A stretch of 28,073 bases of DNA from CAUJGQ01 sp042408665 (GTDB lineage Bacteria; Chloroflexota; Dehalococcoidia; CAUJGQ01): positions 1 through 28,073 of the forward strand of contig JBHOQW010000295.1 of assembly GCA_042408665.1 (NCBI GenBank), read 5' to 3'. Position numbers and translations under genes: made by a program. Below the pieces are notes generated by a model that saw only the letters and a list, made by a program, of their open reading frames with translations, was not told the origin of the DNA and did not search any database. Below, in pieces: positions 6,896 to 14,987 of this stretch; position 1 is the first letter of the stretch; every line of letters starts with the position of its first letter.

Positions 6896-6974
6896 GAGTC
6901 GCTCCTCGCTCTCGGCCATGGGACGGGCCCCGGCACTGCCGGGACGCCCCGCCGCGTCTTGGTTCTGCTCCACC

Positions 6975-6992
6975 GTCTACCGAACGGTAGAC
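6975..6992. promoter_or_regulatory. 18-bp perfect palindrome, candidate TetR-type operator
   Basis: GTCTACCG at 6975-6982 and CGGTAGAC at 6985-6992 are exact reverse complements around a central AA. The site lies in the 112-bp gap between the second CoA-transferase and the acyl-CoA dehydrogenase, 80 bp upstream of the latter's start. Its length and symmetry match operators of TetR-family repressors, which often control fatty-acid and acyl-CoA genes. No T-run follows in the direction of transcription, so a terminator is less likely. No TetR gene is in the window. Confidence 0.45.
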
Positions 6993-7007
6993 AGATCCAT
7001 CATGCGG

Positions 7008-8381
7008 CTAGGGGATACTGTCGTCAAAGCGGTCGCCGATGTAGTTGTTGGCGAGGAGCCAGCGGTACGCCTCATCGGAGTAGCCGAGCAGGGTTTTGTA
7101 GACGTACTCGTTGTCCTCGCCCAGGGTCACGGGCGGTCGGTGCATGGGCAGGAAGCCCTCCTCGGTGCGGATGAAGGGGCCGACCCAGTCCCGGTCGCCG
7201 CAGTCCACGTGCGTCATGCGCCGGAAGAGGCCGCGGGTGCGCAGGTGCGGGTCCTCGAAGGCGTCGCGGCCGTTCATCACCGGGCCGGCGGCCACGCCGT
7301 GCGCCTGGAGCGCCCGGGTCAGCTCCCACACGTCCCACGCGCGGGTGGCCTCCGCCAGCAGGCGGTCGATCTCGTCGTGATGGGCGCGGCGGCCCTCCAC
7401 GGTGGCGAAGCGCGGGTCGGCGGCCCAGGGCGGGTTGCCCAGCACCTCGCCCAGCGCCCGCCAGTCGTCGTCGGTGCAGACGGTGATGGCGATCCAGCGG
7501 TCGGTGGCCTGCGGTTCGTGCAGGGCGGCGCGGGGGACGGGCGCCCAGCTCGGGTCCGGGTTGAGCGGCGGTGAGCCGCTCTTGGCCGGGTAGACGCCGC
7601 TGGGGGCGGCGCCGTGGTAGTCGCGGTTGCCGAGCGCCTCGCCGTTGCGGCCGTTGAGGGCGTAGTCCATCAGGAACTGGGCCAGCATCCCGGTGGCCAC
7701 CTCGACCTGCGGGATCTCGATCAACTGCCCCTTGCCGGTGCGGTTGCGGTAGTGCAGGGCGGCGATGGCGGCGAAGGCGCCGTGCGTGCCGGCGAAGTAG
7801 TCGCCAGCGAAGATCTGGGTGTTGGCTGAGACGTCGAGGTCGGGGTACTTGCGCAGGAGGGTGTGGCCGGACACCCCCTCCAGGTGCACGCCCAGGGCGC
7901 GGTAGTTGCGGTAGGCGCCGCTGTTGCCGAAGGCCGGCACCCGGATATAGATAATGTCGGGCCGCAGCGAGCGCAGATACTCGTAGGTGATGCCCAGCTT
8001 CTCCATGGTCTCGCTGACGTTGTTTTCGTACACGATATCCGCGGTGCGGATCAGGTCCTCGAACGGCTTGCGCCCCTCCGGCACACGGATGTCCATCGTC
8101 ACCGAGCGCTTGTTGCGGTACAGGTTGACGAACGTGGGGCAACAGTTCCAGGGGCGTTCGCCGGGCTCGTCGTTGGGGTAGCCGGTGGTCCAGGAGGGAC
8201 CGGCGCCCATCATGGCCTTGGGCGGGCGGGCCATGGAGCCGCGGGTGAGCGGCTGCCAGACGTGGATGTTCTCGACCTTGATCACCTCCGCGCCCAGATC
8301 CGCCAGCAGCAGGGTGCCGAACGGACCGGCCCACACCACCGTAAGGTCGACAACCCGGACACCGGATAGTGGCAGCTTCAT
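7008..8381 (-). CDS. Family III CoA-transferase (CaiB/BaiF), Asp-containing subunit
   Basis: 457 residues from the ATG at 8381. Family III enzymes move CoA between carboxylic acids through an aspartyl-CoA intermediate. The N-terminal P-L-S-G-V-R-V-V-D-L-T, the L-L-L-A-D-L-G-A-E-V-I-K-V-E Rossmann segment, and N-K-R-S-V-T-M-D are family hallmarks. The nucleophile is most likely Asp194 in A-G-D-Y-F-A-G. Other starts are ATG at 8390 (G-run directly upstream) and GTG at 8432, which overlaps the previous gene's stop by 4 bp (GTGA). 8381 places GGAG at a better distance. The close coupling to the Asp-less paralogue just upstream suggests the two form one heteromeric enzyme, as known for BbsEF and SmtAB. 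The acid activated is unknown. Confidence 0.88.
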   Translation of the reverse strand: MKLPLSGVRVVDLTVVWAGPFGTLLLADLGAEVIKVENIHVWQPLTRGSMARPPKAMMGAGPSWTTGYPNDEPGERPWNCCPTFVNLYRNKRSVTMDIRVPEGRKPFEDLIRTADIVYENNVSETMEKLGITYEYLRSLRPDIIYIRVPAFGNSGAYRNYRALGVHLEGVSGHTLLRKYPDLDVSANTQIFAGDYFAGTHGAFAAIAALHYRNRTGKGQLIEIPQVEVATGMLAQFLMDYALNGRNGEALGNRDYHGAAPSGVYPAKSGSPPLNPDPSWAPVPRAALHEPQATDRWIAITVCTDDDWRALGEVLGNPPWAADPRFATVEGRRAHHDEIDRLLAEATRAWDVWELTRALQAHGVAAGPVMNGRDAFEDPHLRTRGLFRRMTHVDCGDRDWVGPFIRTEEGFLPMHRPPVTLGEDNEYVYKTLLGYSDEAYRWLLANNYIGDRFDDSIP

Positions 8382-8428
8382 AAGCCTCATTCTCCCCCCA
8401 TCGTCGTGCCGCCCTGGCACGTCGGTGC

Positions 8429-9643
8429 TCACACCACCCCGGCGCGTCGCAGCTCCGCGATCCGCTCCGCGCCGTAGCCGATCTCGCGCAGCACCTCGTC
8501 CGTGTGCTCGCCCAGGAGCGGAGCGCGGCGGCGCAGGGTCCAGGGCGTCTCAAACATCAGGAACGGCCGGCCGGGCATCGTGAACCGGCCCATGTAGGGG
8601 TGCTCCACCTCGATGAAGAAGCCGCGCTCGCGCAGCACAGGGTCCGTAAACAGGTCCTCCATGGTGTACAGCGGCGCGCAGAGCACGTGATTCTCCTGGG
8701 CCAACTGCCAGATCTCCCGCTTGGTGTGCGCGAACAGCCACGGGTAAAAGATGGCGTCGAACCGCTCTTTAAGGTCGGCGCGCAGCACCGCCGTCGGTTC
8801 CAGCCACTCCGGTCCGGTGAGCTCCGGCGGCGACCCCAGCATCCGCACCGTGCCCGGGAAGCGGCTGCCGCCACCGCTGATCTCGACGAAGCCGTCGGCG
8901 CAGGGGAAGACGCCGTTGGGGAAGCCCAGCACGGCGCCCACGCCCACACGCCCGCTGATGCGACCCGAGAATTGGTAGCCGATGATGGAGGCGTGGCGCC
9001 GATCCACACCGCCGGCCTGCGTCTCGTAGATGGAGATGTCCAGATGGGTGCCCTCGCCGCCCCACTTGGCGCCGTACACGGCACCCATCGCCGCCACGGC
9101 GGCGGCCGAGCCGGACTGGAACAGGGCGGCGGTGCCGGCCATCTTGATCGGCTCGCGCTCCTCGATACCCATCGAGTACATCTCCCCGCCCATGGCGAAC
9201 AGCACCAGCTCCGAACCGGCCCAGTCGCGGTAGGGCCCGCTCTGGCCGAAGTTGCTGATGGAGAGCAGGACAATGTTCGGTTTGCGCGCCCGCAGCTCGC
9301 GGTAGCCCAGCCCCAGCTCGTCCATCACGCCCGGCCGGAAGTTCTCCACCACCAGGTCGGCCGTGGCCAGCAGGTCGAAGAACACCTGCCGCCCGGCCGC
9401 CTGCCTGAGGTCCAGGGTGAGGGAGCGTTTGTTGGTGTTCAGGTAGAAGAAGATGCCGCTTTTCTCGGGGTGCCGCTCGTCGTGCTGGTGCGGGTTGAGG
9501 TAGCGGGCGAGGTCGCCGCGGCCGGGCCGCTCGATCTTGATCACGTCCGCGCCGAAGTCGGCCAGGAGCTTGGTCGCGTAGGGCCCGCACAGGTGGTGGG
9601 TGAGGTCCAGGACGCGCACATCCTCCAGAGCAAGGTCGGGCAT
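8429..9643 (-). CDS. Family III CoA-transferase (CaiB/BaiF), Asp-less subunit
   Basis: 404 residues; ATG at 9643 with a G-run seven bases upstream. Family hallmarks: V-R-V-L-D-L-T at 9-15, L-L-A-D-F-G-A-D-V-I-K-I-E at 26-38, N-T-N-K-R-S-L-T-L-D, and V-V-E-N-F-R-P-G. In the place of the nucleophilic Asp the protein reads A-A-L-F-Q-S-G-S (about 172-179), and there is no Asp between residues 141 and about 198. It is therefore unlikely to form the aspartyl-CoA intermediate itself. It is the first gene of the minus-strand operon. The partner with the Asp starts at or just after its stop codon, which fits a heteromeric enzyme in which this chain has a binding or structural role. Confidence 0.87.
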   Translation of the reverse strand: MPDLALEDVRVLDLTHHLCGPYATKLLADFGADVIKIERPGRGDLARYLNPHQHDERHPEKSGIFFYLNTNKRSLTLDLRQAAGRQVFFDLLATADLVVENFRPGVMDELGLGYRELRARKPNIVLLSISNFGQSGPYRDWAGSELVLFAMGGEMYSMGIEEREPIKMAGTAALFQSGSAAAVAAMGAVYGAKWGGEGTHLDISIYETQAGGVDRRHASIIGYQFSGRISGRVGVGAVLGFPNGVFPCADGFVEISGGGSRFPGTVRMLGSPPELTGPEWLEPTAVLRADLKERFDAIFYPWLFAHTKREIWQLAQENHVLCAPLYTMEDLFTDPVLRERGFFIEVEHPYMGRFTMPGRPFLMFETPWTLRRRAPLLGEHTDEVLREIGYGAERIAELRRAGVV

Positions 9644-9691
9644 GGCTTGACCCCCCGTCGTCCACCGCGCTGCGATGCGGTTGTGTGACTG

Positions 9692-9720
9692 AGTAAAGCC
9701 TTTCCCCCGGCCACGCGCAA
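9692..9720 (-). promoter_or_regulatory. Promoter candidate for the CoA-transferase operon
   Basis: On the minus strand TTGCGC (9715-9720) and TTTACT (9692-9697) are spaced by exactly 17 bp, about 50 bp upstream of the ATG at 9643. The -35 matches only in TTG; the -10 matches four of six bases. The same 224-bp spacer (9644-9867) also holds a 9-bp inverted repeat, GCCCGCCGG (9731-9739) with its complement at 9756-9764, which could be a regulator site for one or both divergent transcripts. Confidence 0.45.
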
Positions 9721-9867
9721 CCCGCTACCTGCCCGCCGGGCGCTCGTCGGTCCGTCCGGCGGGCTCACCTCAGGCCAGCCCTCACCGGTCGCACATCCGC
9801 GAGAGTGCCGGCTGCGTATTCGAGAGGGACGGGTCGCTCCCGCCACATGACCCCCGCGGAGGAGACG

Positions 9868-11121
9868 ATGCCCAGCTACCGGTTCATCATTCTGGGCGGT
9901 GGCATGGTGGCCGGGTACGCGGCCAAGGAGCTGGTTGAACGCGGCCTGCGGTCCGGTGAGCTGCTTCTCCTCTCCGCCGACAGCGACCCGCCGTATGAGC
10001 GACCGCCCCTCTCCAAGGGGTTTCTTGCCGGTGAGGAGCCGGAGGAGCGGGTCTTTATCAACCCGCCGACGTTCTACCAAGAGCACGGCATCGAGGTGCG
10101 GCTTGCCGCGCCGGTGCGGTCCCTCGATACGGAGCGGCGGCGCCTGCACGGCGCGGATGGGCACACGTACGACTATGAGCGTCTGCTGCTGGCCACGGGG
10201 GCGCAGGTGCGCGTGCTGGACGTGCCCGGCGGGCGGCTGCCGGGCGTGTTCTACCTGCGTTCGTTGGCGGATTCCCGCCGTATCCGGGCGGCCATGGGCG
10301 AGGCCCGGCGGGCGGTGGTGATCGGCGCCGGTTTCATCGCCATGGAGGTGAGCTCGGTGCTGGCCCGTAAGGGGATCGAGACTACCATGGTCTTCCCGGG
10401 CGAGCGCGTCTGGCAACGGCTCTTTACCCCGGAGATGTCGCGGTTCTTTCAGCGCTACTACGAGCAGCGCGGTGTGCACCTCGTACCGGGCGCCTCGGTG
10501 GTGGCCTTCGAGGGCGGGCAGCGGGACGGCGAGCAGCGTGTGGCGGCCTTGGTCACGGACCGGGGCGAGCGCTTTCCGGCCGACCTGGTGGTGGCCGGCA
10601 TCGGCGTGGAGCCGGCGACGGATGCTCTGCGCGACGCCGGCCTGCGGCTGGAGGACGGCGTGATGGTGAACGAATACCTGGAGGCCGGCCCACCCGGTGT
10701 CTACGCTGCCGGCGATGTGGCCCGCTACCGCGACGTGCTGTTCGACACTTACCGACGGGTAGAGCACTGGGACAACGCCGTGGAGCAGGGACGCCACGCC
10801 GCCCGCCAACTCTTGGGCGAGCGCCGGCCCTTCGTGCATGTGCCGTACTTCTTCTCTGACGTGTTTGACCTGTCCTACGAGTTCTGGGGCGACCAGAGCG
10901 GCGCCGATGCCGTGGTCGCGCGCGGTCAGGTGGAGTCCAGCAGTTTCAGCATGTGGTGGCTGCGTGCCGGCCGACTGATGGCGGCCTTCGTGCTCAACCG
11001 ACCGGAGGAGGAGCGCACCGCGGCGCCGACATGGATTCAGGAGCGCCGACGCCTGGACACGACGGCGCTGGTGGACGCGCATCGGCCGCTCACCGCCGCC
11101 GTTCTGCCGGACGGTGGCTGA
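9868..11121 (+). CDS. FAD-dependent NAD(P)H:ferredoxin/rubredoxin-type reductase
   Basis: 417 residues from the ATG at 9868 with GGAGGAG upstream; earlier in-frame ATGs lack this. Two-dinucleotide-binding flavoprotein of the pyridine nucleotide-disulfide reductase fold. FAD site I-I-L-G-G-G-M-V-A-G-Y-A-A at about 7-19, P-P-Y-E-R-P-P-L-S-K-G at about 43-53, NAD(P) site V-I-G-A-G-F-I-A-M-E, and FAD site G-V-Y-A-A-G-D-V-A. The absence of a CxxC redox pair and the C-terminal W-D-N-A-V-E-Q-G and F-W-G-D segments match ferredoxin reductases of oxygenase systems and AIF-like proteins. No ferredoxin or oxygenase gene is in the window. It is transcribed away from the CoA-transferase operon across a shared spacer. 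Confidence 0.85.
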   Translation: MPSYRFIILGGGMVAGYAAKELVERGLRSGELLLLSADSDPPYERPPLSKGFLAGEEPEERVFINPPTFYQEHGIEVRLAAPVRSLDTERRRLHGADGHTYDYERLLLATGAQVRVLDVPGGRLPGVFYLRSLADSRRIRAAMGEARRAVVIGAGFIAMEVSSVLARKGIETTMVFPGERVWQRLFTPEMSRFFQRYYEQRGVHLVPGASVVAFEGGQRDGEQRVAALVTDRGERFPADLVVAGIGVEPATDALRDAGLRLEDGVMVNEYLEAGPPGVYAAGDVARYRDVLFDTYRRVEHWDNAVEQGRHAARQLLGERRPFVHVPYFFSDVFDLSYEFWGDQSGADAVVARGQVESSSFSMWWLRAGRLMAAFVLNRPEEERTAAPTWIQERRRLDTTALVDAHRPLTAAVLPDGG

Positions 11122-11151
11122 GCCGCCGCACCCCTTGCCGGGCGTCCCGTA

Positions 11152-11157
11152 TACAAT
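11152..11157 (+). promoter_or_regulatory. -10-like element of a possible leaderless transcript
   Basis: TACAAT at 11152-11157 (within TATACAAT) ends 7 bases before the ATG at 11165 of the DUF5666-like gene, so a transcript started there would begin at the start codon. No -35 of normal spacing is seen, and no ribosome-binding site precedes the ATG. Confidence 0.3.
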
Positions 11158-11164
11158 GGCCTCA

Positions 11165-11857
11165 ATGGAACGCTGGCTGAACACCCGCGCGGCGCTGGTG
11201 ATCGCCTGGTCTACCGTGGCCGTGATCGTGCTTGCCGCGCTGGGCTTTGTCGTCTACCTGCTCTATCCCACCCTGCGCGGGAGCGCGGCCGATTCTCCCG
11301 CCGAGGCGCTCGATATCGGCACGGTGGCACCCGCGCCGACCGCCACGCGGCCCGCCGGCCGCACCCAGCTCTCCGGCACCGTGGATCGGGTGGAGGGTCA
11401 GGTGCTGGTGGTGAAGGTGTCCGGCCGCGAGCCGGCGCGCGTGCTGGTGCGCAGCGGCGCGCCGGTGGGCCGCGTCACCGACAGCACCGTAAGCGACCTG
11501 CGCCCGGGCGAGCCGGTGGTGGTTACCCTCACCTCTCAGTCCGACGGCCGTCTCCTCGCCACGCGCGTGCGTCTGCAACCGGCGAGTGTGCCCACGCCAG
11601 CCCCGGCGGCTGAGCCGCACCCCGGCGGCCCACTGACCGTGTCCGGCACGGTCGTCTCCCTGGACGGCAGCCGGCTGACGCTCCACACCCCCGCCGGCGA
11701 GCGCAGCGTCGAGCTCACTTCGGGCGTGCGGGTGACGCGCTTTGTCCCCATCGCGCTCGCGGACCTCACGCCCGGCGTTCGCGTTGCCGTCGAGGGCGAG
11801 GTGCTGGTCGACGGTTCCCTGGCGGCGCTGGTGGTCCAGGTATTCGGCGGCCCCTGA
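11165..11857 (+). CDS. Membrane-anchored protein with two DUF5666-like domains
   Basis: 230 residues from the ATG at 11165; an ATG at 11156 would add three residues. One N-terminal membrane segment (about residues 9-34, A-L-V-I-A-W-S-T-V-A-V-I-V-L) is followed by a Pro/Ala-rich stretch and two similar beta-rich units. Each has the order G-T-V-[DV]-x-[VL]-[ED]-G, a T- or V-rich strand, and a final strand after L-x-P-G-x-x-V. This is the pattern of DUF5666, an extracytoplasmic domain of unknown role. A second Pro/Ala linker joins the units. The protein would sit outside the cytoplasmic membrane. It is 43 bp after the flavoprotein gene on the same strand and ends about 90 bp before the next CoA-transferase. 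Confidence 0.7.
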   Translation: MERWLNTRAALVIAWSTVAVIVLAALGFVVYLLYPTLRGSAADSPAEALDIGTVAPAPTATRPAGRTQLSGTVDRVEGQVLVVKVSGREPARVLVRSGAPVGRVTDSTVSDLRPGEPVVVTLTSQSDGRLLATRVRLQPASVPTPAPAAEPHPGGPLTVSGTVVSLDGSRLTLHTPAGERSVELTSGVRVTRFVPIALADLTPGVRVAVEGEVLVDGSLAALVVQVFGGP

Positions 11858-11911
11858 GCCATCCCTGTCCCACGCCGGCGCTGGTGCACGCGTGATGCAA
11901 CTCGCCTCCGG

Positions 11912-11917
11912 TATACT
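11912..11917 (+). promoter_or_regulatory. -10-like element upstream of the single CoA-transferase
   Basis: TATACT at 11912-11917 is a near-consensus -10 located 29 bp before the ATG at 11947. The GGAGG ribosome-binding site lies at 11936-11940. A matching -35 is not apparent 16-18 bp upstream. Confidence 0.4.
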
Positions 11918-11946
11918 CGGCACTACTGGCATGACGGAGGCCGCCC

Positions 11947-13272
11947 ATGGCGCACGCCGGCTTCGCCCCATCCAACGCCGCCGCGACCCACCCCGGGCCA
12001 CTGGCCGGGGTGCGGGTGCTGGACTTCTCGGAGATCATCGCCGCCCCCATGGCCACGATGCTGCTCTCCGATATGGGTGCGGACGTGATCAAGGTCGAGC
12101 CGCCGACCGGTGAGTCCTGGCGCTGGCAGGCCCCCGTGCTGCCGGGTGAGAGCAAGGGCTTCATGTCGCTCAACCGCGGCAAGCGTGGGCTGGCCGTGGA
12201 CTTGAAGACAGCGGAGGGCCGGGCCATCGTGCACGCGCTGGCCCGCACCGCCGACGTGGCGGTGGTCAACTACCGACCGGACGTACCGCCGCGCCTGGGC
12301 ATCGACTACGCCACCCTCTCGGCCATCAACCCGCGTATCATTTACGCGGCCAACACCGCCTTCGGCCGGCACGGGCCGCACGCCCACCGCCCCGGGTACG
12401 ACATCATCCTGCAGGCCATGAGCGGCCTTATGGCCGGGGCGGGCGGAGTGACCGAGGCGGGGCTGCCGGCGGTGGTCGGCGGCACGGCCATCGCCGATTT
12501 CTCCGCTGCCCTGATCCTCGCCTGGGCGATCTGCGCCGCCCTCTACCACCGCGAGCGCACCGGTGAGGGGCAGCAGATCGACACCTCCCTGCTCGCCGCC
12601 GCCCTCACCGTGCAGACGTCTCGTTTCTTCTCCGTGGAAGAGCAGGACGCCGCGCCCCGCGCCGAGCTGGTGCGCCGCGTGCAGGTCATGCGCGCTGCCG
12701 GGCGGCCGTATCGGGAGATCGTGGAGACGGTGCAGGCGGCGCGGGGCCTGGCCGGCCAGGCCGCGGCCAACCCGTACTATCGCGTCTACCAGGCACAGGA
12801 CGATTTCATCGCCGTGGGCTGCCTCAGCCATGCACTGCGCGTCAAGTTCTGCCAAGTGCTTGGCCTGGAGGACCCGCGCCTGGCGCCGGGCGCCTGGCAG
12901 CCGGGCACGGAGGAGTTCCGCGAGGTCGGCCGGCGGTTGGCGCAGGAGGCGGAGGCCCTTATTCGCGGCCGTCCGGCCGCCGAGTGGCTGGCGCGGTTTG
13001 ACGCGACCGGGGTGCCGGCCGGGCCGGTGCGGCTGGCCGAAGAGCTGTTCGATGACCCGCACATCCTCGCCAACGGCCTGGTGGCCGAGGTGGAGCACGC
13101 CCTGGTCGGGCGACTGAAGATGGTCGGCCCGCCCGTGCACATGAGCCGCACCCCCCTACGGGCGCAGGGCGCCGCGCCGGCCCTCGGCCAGCACACCGAC
13201 GAGGTCTTGCGCTCCCTCGGCTACGACGACGCCCGCATCGCCGACCTGCGCGCCCGCGGCATCGTGCGCTAG
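11947..13272 (+). CDS. Family III CoA-transferase (CaiB/BaiF), single-chain
   Basis: 441 residues; ATG at 11947, GGAGG at 11936-11940. The family framework is complete: P-L-A-G-V-R-V-L-D-F, L-L-S-D-M-G-A-D-V-I-K-V-E, N-R-G-K-R-G-L-A-V-D-L-K, N-P-R-I-I-Y, the R-P-G-Y-D-I-I-L-Q-A segment, and Q-H-T-D-E-V-L at the end. The probable nucleophile is Asp184 in A-I-A-D-F-S-A-A-L. An insertion at about 240-280 (R-V-Q-V-M-R-A-A-G-R-P-Y) distinguishes it from the other copies in the window. With Asp present and no close partner it may work as the ordinary homodimer. Substrate acids unknown. The next gene on the strand has its own promoter candidate. Confidence 0.9.
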   Translation: MAHAGFAPSNAAATHPGPLAGVRVLDFSEIIAAPMATMLLSDMGADVIKVEPPTGESWRWQAPVLPGESKGFMSLNRGKRGLAVDLKTAEGRAIVHALARTADVAVVNYRPDVPPRLGIDYATLSAINPRIIYAANTAFGRHGPHAHRPGYDIILQAMSGLMAGAGGVTEAGLPAVVGGTAIADFSAALILAWAICAALYHRERTGEGQQIDTSLLAAALTVQTSRFFSVEEQDAAPRAELVRRVQVMRAAGRPYREIVETVQAARGLAGQAAANPYYRVYQAQDDFIAVGCLSHALRVKFCQVLGLEDPRLAPGAWQPGTEEFREVGRRLAQEAEALIRGRPAAEWLARFDATGVPAGPVRLAEELFDDPHILANGLVAEVEHALVGRLKMVGPPVHMSRTPLRAQGAAPALGQHTDEVLRSLGYDDARIADLRARGIVR

Positions 13273-13310
13273 CCGCGTCGGCGAGGTTGGCCGCGAGCCG
13301 GCTCTACGGT

Positions 13311-13339
13311 TTGACCCATATCCGGGCCGCCCGTATGCT
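13311..13339 (+). promoter_or_regulatory. Sigma70-type promoter before the PHP gene
   Basis: TTGACC at 13311-13316 and TATGCT at 13334-13339 are spaced by exactly 17 bp. Both hexamers are close to consensus (five and four of six). The start of transcription would be near 13346, about 55 bp before the PHP start codon. It could drive the PHP, crotonase and fusion CoA-transferase genes as one unit, since the gaps between those are 30 and 17 bp. Confidence 0.6.
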
Positions 13340-13401
13340 GAACCCGCCGCTCCGCATGCGGCCTATTTCGTGTCCGATGGTGGGAGACGAGGCCCCCTGC
13401 C

Positions 13402-14160
13402 ATGGCTGCGCGTGACCCTTCCACACCGCCCGGCTTTCTCAAGCTGGACCTGCACATTCACACGCCCCTGTCCGCCTGCTACATCGATTACATCCGGCCG
13501 GAACTGGGCCGCCGCACTCGGCTCACCGAGATCCTGGCCGCGGCCGAGGCCGCCGGGCTGGACGCCATCGCCATCACCGACCACAACGGCGGTGAGCGCA
13601 TCGACGCCATGCGCGAGCTGGCCCGCGGCAGCGGCATCACCATCATTCCCGGCGTGGAGATCTCCACCCGCGGCGGCCACTGCCTGGCCCTGTTCGATGT
13701 GGACACGCCGGTGGACGTGATCCGCGACCTGATGCAGGCCATCGACCTGCCACCGGAGGTGTGGGGCGACGGCTTCCGCCGCACGGAGCGGTGGATGGAT
13801 GAGGTCTTCGCGGAGATCGCCGCGCGCGGCGGCCTCGCCATCGGCGCGCACGTGGACCGGGAGCCGCGCGGCTTTCTTTTCTCCGACGAAAAGCCGTCCG
13901 ACAAGCTGCGTATCTACAACTCGCCGCACCTGGCCGCGCTGGAGGTGACCGACCCGCGCTTCAAGCAGCGCTACACCACCGGCGCGGACCCGCGCTATCG
14001 CACGCCGCGTGCCTGTATCCAGAGCTCGGACGCCCACGCCCCGGAAGAGGTGGGACGGCGGCCGACGTACATACGCATGGACGAGGTGAGCCTGGCCGCC
14101 CTGCGCGCCGCCCTCGCCGATTACCAGCGCAGCATCCTTTTTCCAGGTGAGATCGAATAA
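13402..14160 (+). CDS. PHP-domain metal-dependent phosphoesterase
   Basis: 252 residues. PHP proteins hydrolyse phosphate esters using a trinuclear metal site. The metal-binding motifs appear in the normal order: D-L-H-I-H-T (His18, His20), I-T-D-H-N (Asp60, His61), P-G-V-E-I-S (Glu86), G-G-H (His93), A-H-V-D, and S-S-D-A-H near residue 213. The length matches stand-alone PHP enzymes such as RNase AM/YciV-like proteins or histidinol-phosphatase relatives, but it lacks marks that would choose among these. ATG at 13402 follows a G-rich GAGACGAGG. It is first in a likely three-gene unit with the crotonase and the double CoA-transferase; why a phosphoesterase belongs there is unclear. Confidence 0.85.
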   Translation: MAARDPSTPPGFLKLDLHIHTPLSACYIDYIRPELGRRTRLTEILAAAEAAGLDAIAITDHNGGERIDAMRELARGSGITIIPGVEISTRGGHCLALFDVDTPVDVIRDLMQAIDLPPEVWGDGFRRTERWMDEVFAEIAARGGLAIGAHVDREPRGFLFSDEKPSDKLRIYNSPHLAALEVTDPRFKQRYTTGADPRYRTPRACIQSSDAHAPEEVGRRPTYIRMDEVSLAALRAALADYQRSILFPGEIE

Positions 14161-14190
14161 CCGCAGAACCAGCGGGGAAGGGAGCAGGCC

Positions 14191-14970
14191 ATGCCCGCGG
14201 TGCTCTATGAACGCTTCGAGAACATCGCCATCATTACGTTGAACCGGCCGGAGGCGCTGAACGCGATCAACGAGCAGCTCTCGCAGGAGCTGTACGCCGC
14301 CTGGGAGCGCTTCATGGCAGAGGAGGACGCCTATGTGGCCGTCCTGACCGGGGCCGGGCGCGCCTTCTGCGCTGGGGCGGACATGAAGGAGGCGGCGGAG
14401 GCGGCGCGCACCGGCCAGCCGATGCGTATCCGGCCGATGTTCCCCGCCAACGAGATCACCAAGCCGGCCATCGCCGCGGTGAACGGGGCCTGCGCCGGCG
14501 GCGGGGTGGGCTACGCCCTGGCGTGCGACATTATCCTGTGCTCCGAGACCGCACAGTTCGTGTTGCCCTTTGTGGCCCGCGGCCGCGGCGGCGCGCCCAT
14601 CGCCATCGAGCTGGCCCGTCGCACCAGTTTCAGCACCGCGCTCTACGCCGCCCTCACCGCCGCTCGCATCGATGCGGCCACCGCGCTGCGGCTGGGCATC
14701 GTCAACGAGGTGCTGCCGCCGGACGACCTCATGCCGCGTGCCATGGAGCTGGCGGAGAAGATCGCCGGACACTCTCAGCTCTCCGTGCGCTCCATGAAGG
14801 CCAACCTGCGCAGCGCCATGGAGCTGGGCTTCCACGAGGCGATCCGCGCCGCCGCCGAACGGGAGCGCCTCCTGCACCAGTCGGAGGACACGCGCGAGGG
14901 CGCCCTCGCTTTCGATGAGAAACGGCGCCCGCGCTACGGGACGTCCAGCGGTGACCGCGAGCAGGCCTGA
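14191..14970 (+). CDS. Crotonase-fold protein (enoyl-CoA hydratase/isomerase family) lacking both catalytic Glu
   Basis: 259 residues with the crotonase framework: N-R-P-E-A-L-N-A-I at about 18-26, oxyanion-hole segments F-C-A-G-A-D-M at about 59-65 and A-C-A-G-G-G-V-G at about 100-107, and the C-terminal helices. Classical hydratases have Glu after the G-G-G-C motif and Glu in Q-P-E. Here these positions are Gly107 and Phe127, so standard hydration chemistry is unlikely. CoA thioester binding and enolate stabilisation should remain, which suits isomerase, hydrolase, decarboxylase or ring-cleavage members of the superfamily. AAGGGAG upstream is a good ribosome-binding site. It lies 30 bp after the PHP gene and 17 bp before the double CoA-transferase. 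Confidence 0.85.
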   Translation: MPAVLYERFENIAIITLNRPEALNAINEQLSQELYAAWERFMAEEDAYVAVLTGAGRAFCAGADMKEAAEAARTGQPMRIRPMFPANEITKPAIAAVNGACAGGGVGYALACDIILCSETAQFVLPFVARGRGGAPIAIELARRTSFSTALYAALTAARIDAATALRLGIVNEVLPPDDLMPRAMELAEKIAGHSQLSVRSMKANLRSAMELGFHEAIRAAAERERLLHQSEDTREGALAFDEKRRPRYGTSSGDREQA

Positions 14971-14987
14971 CCCGCGAGGCGGTGCGC

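Noticed and set aside
5642..7174. 510-residue plus-strand frame opposite the acyl-CoA dehydrogenase
   Set aside because: His/Arg/Gly-rich shadow without recognisable domains; the minus strand has the complete dehydrogenase.
10749..10765. TACCGACGGGTA, resembling the palindrome at 6975-6992
   Set aside because: It lies in the middle of the flavoprotein gene, its symmetry is imperfect and it matches only the core; probably chance.
9541..11184. 547-residue minus-strand frame across the divergent spacer and the flavoprotein gene
   Set aside because: It runs through a promoter-bearing spacer and opposite a well-supported flavoprotein, and has no domain of its own.
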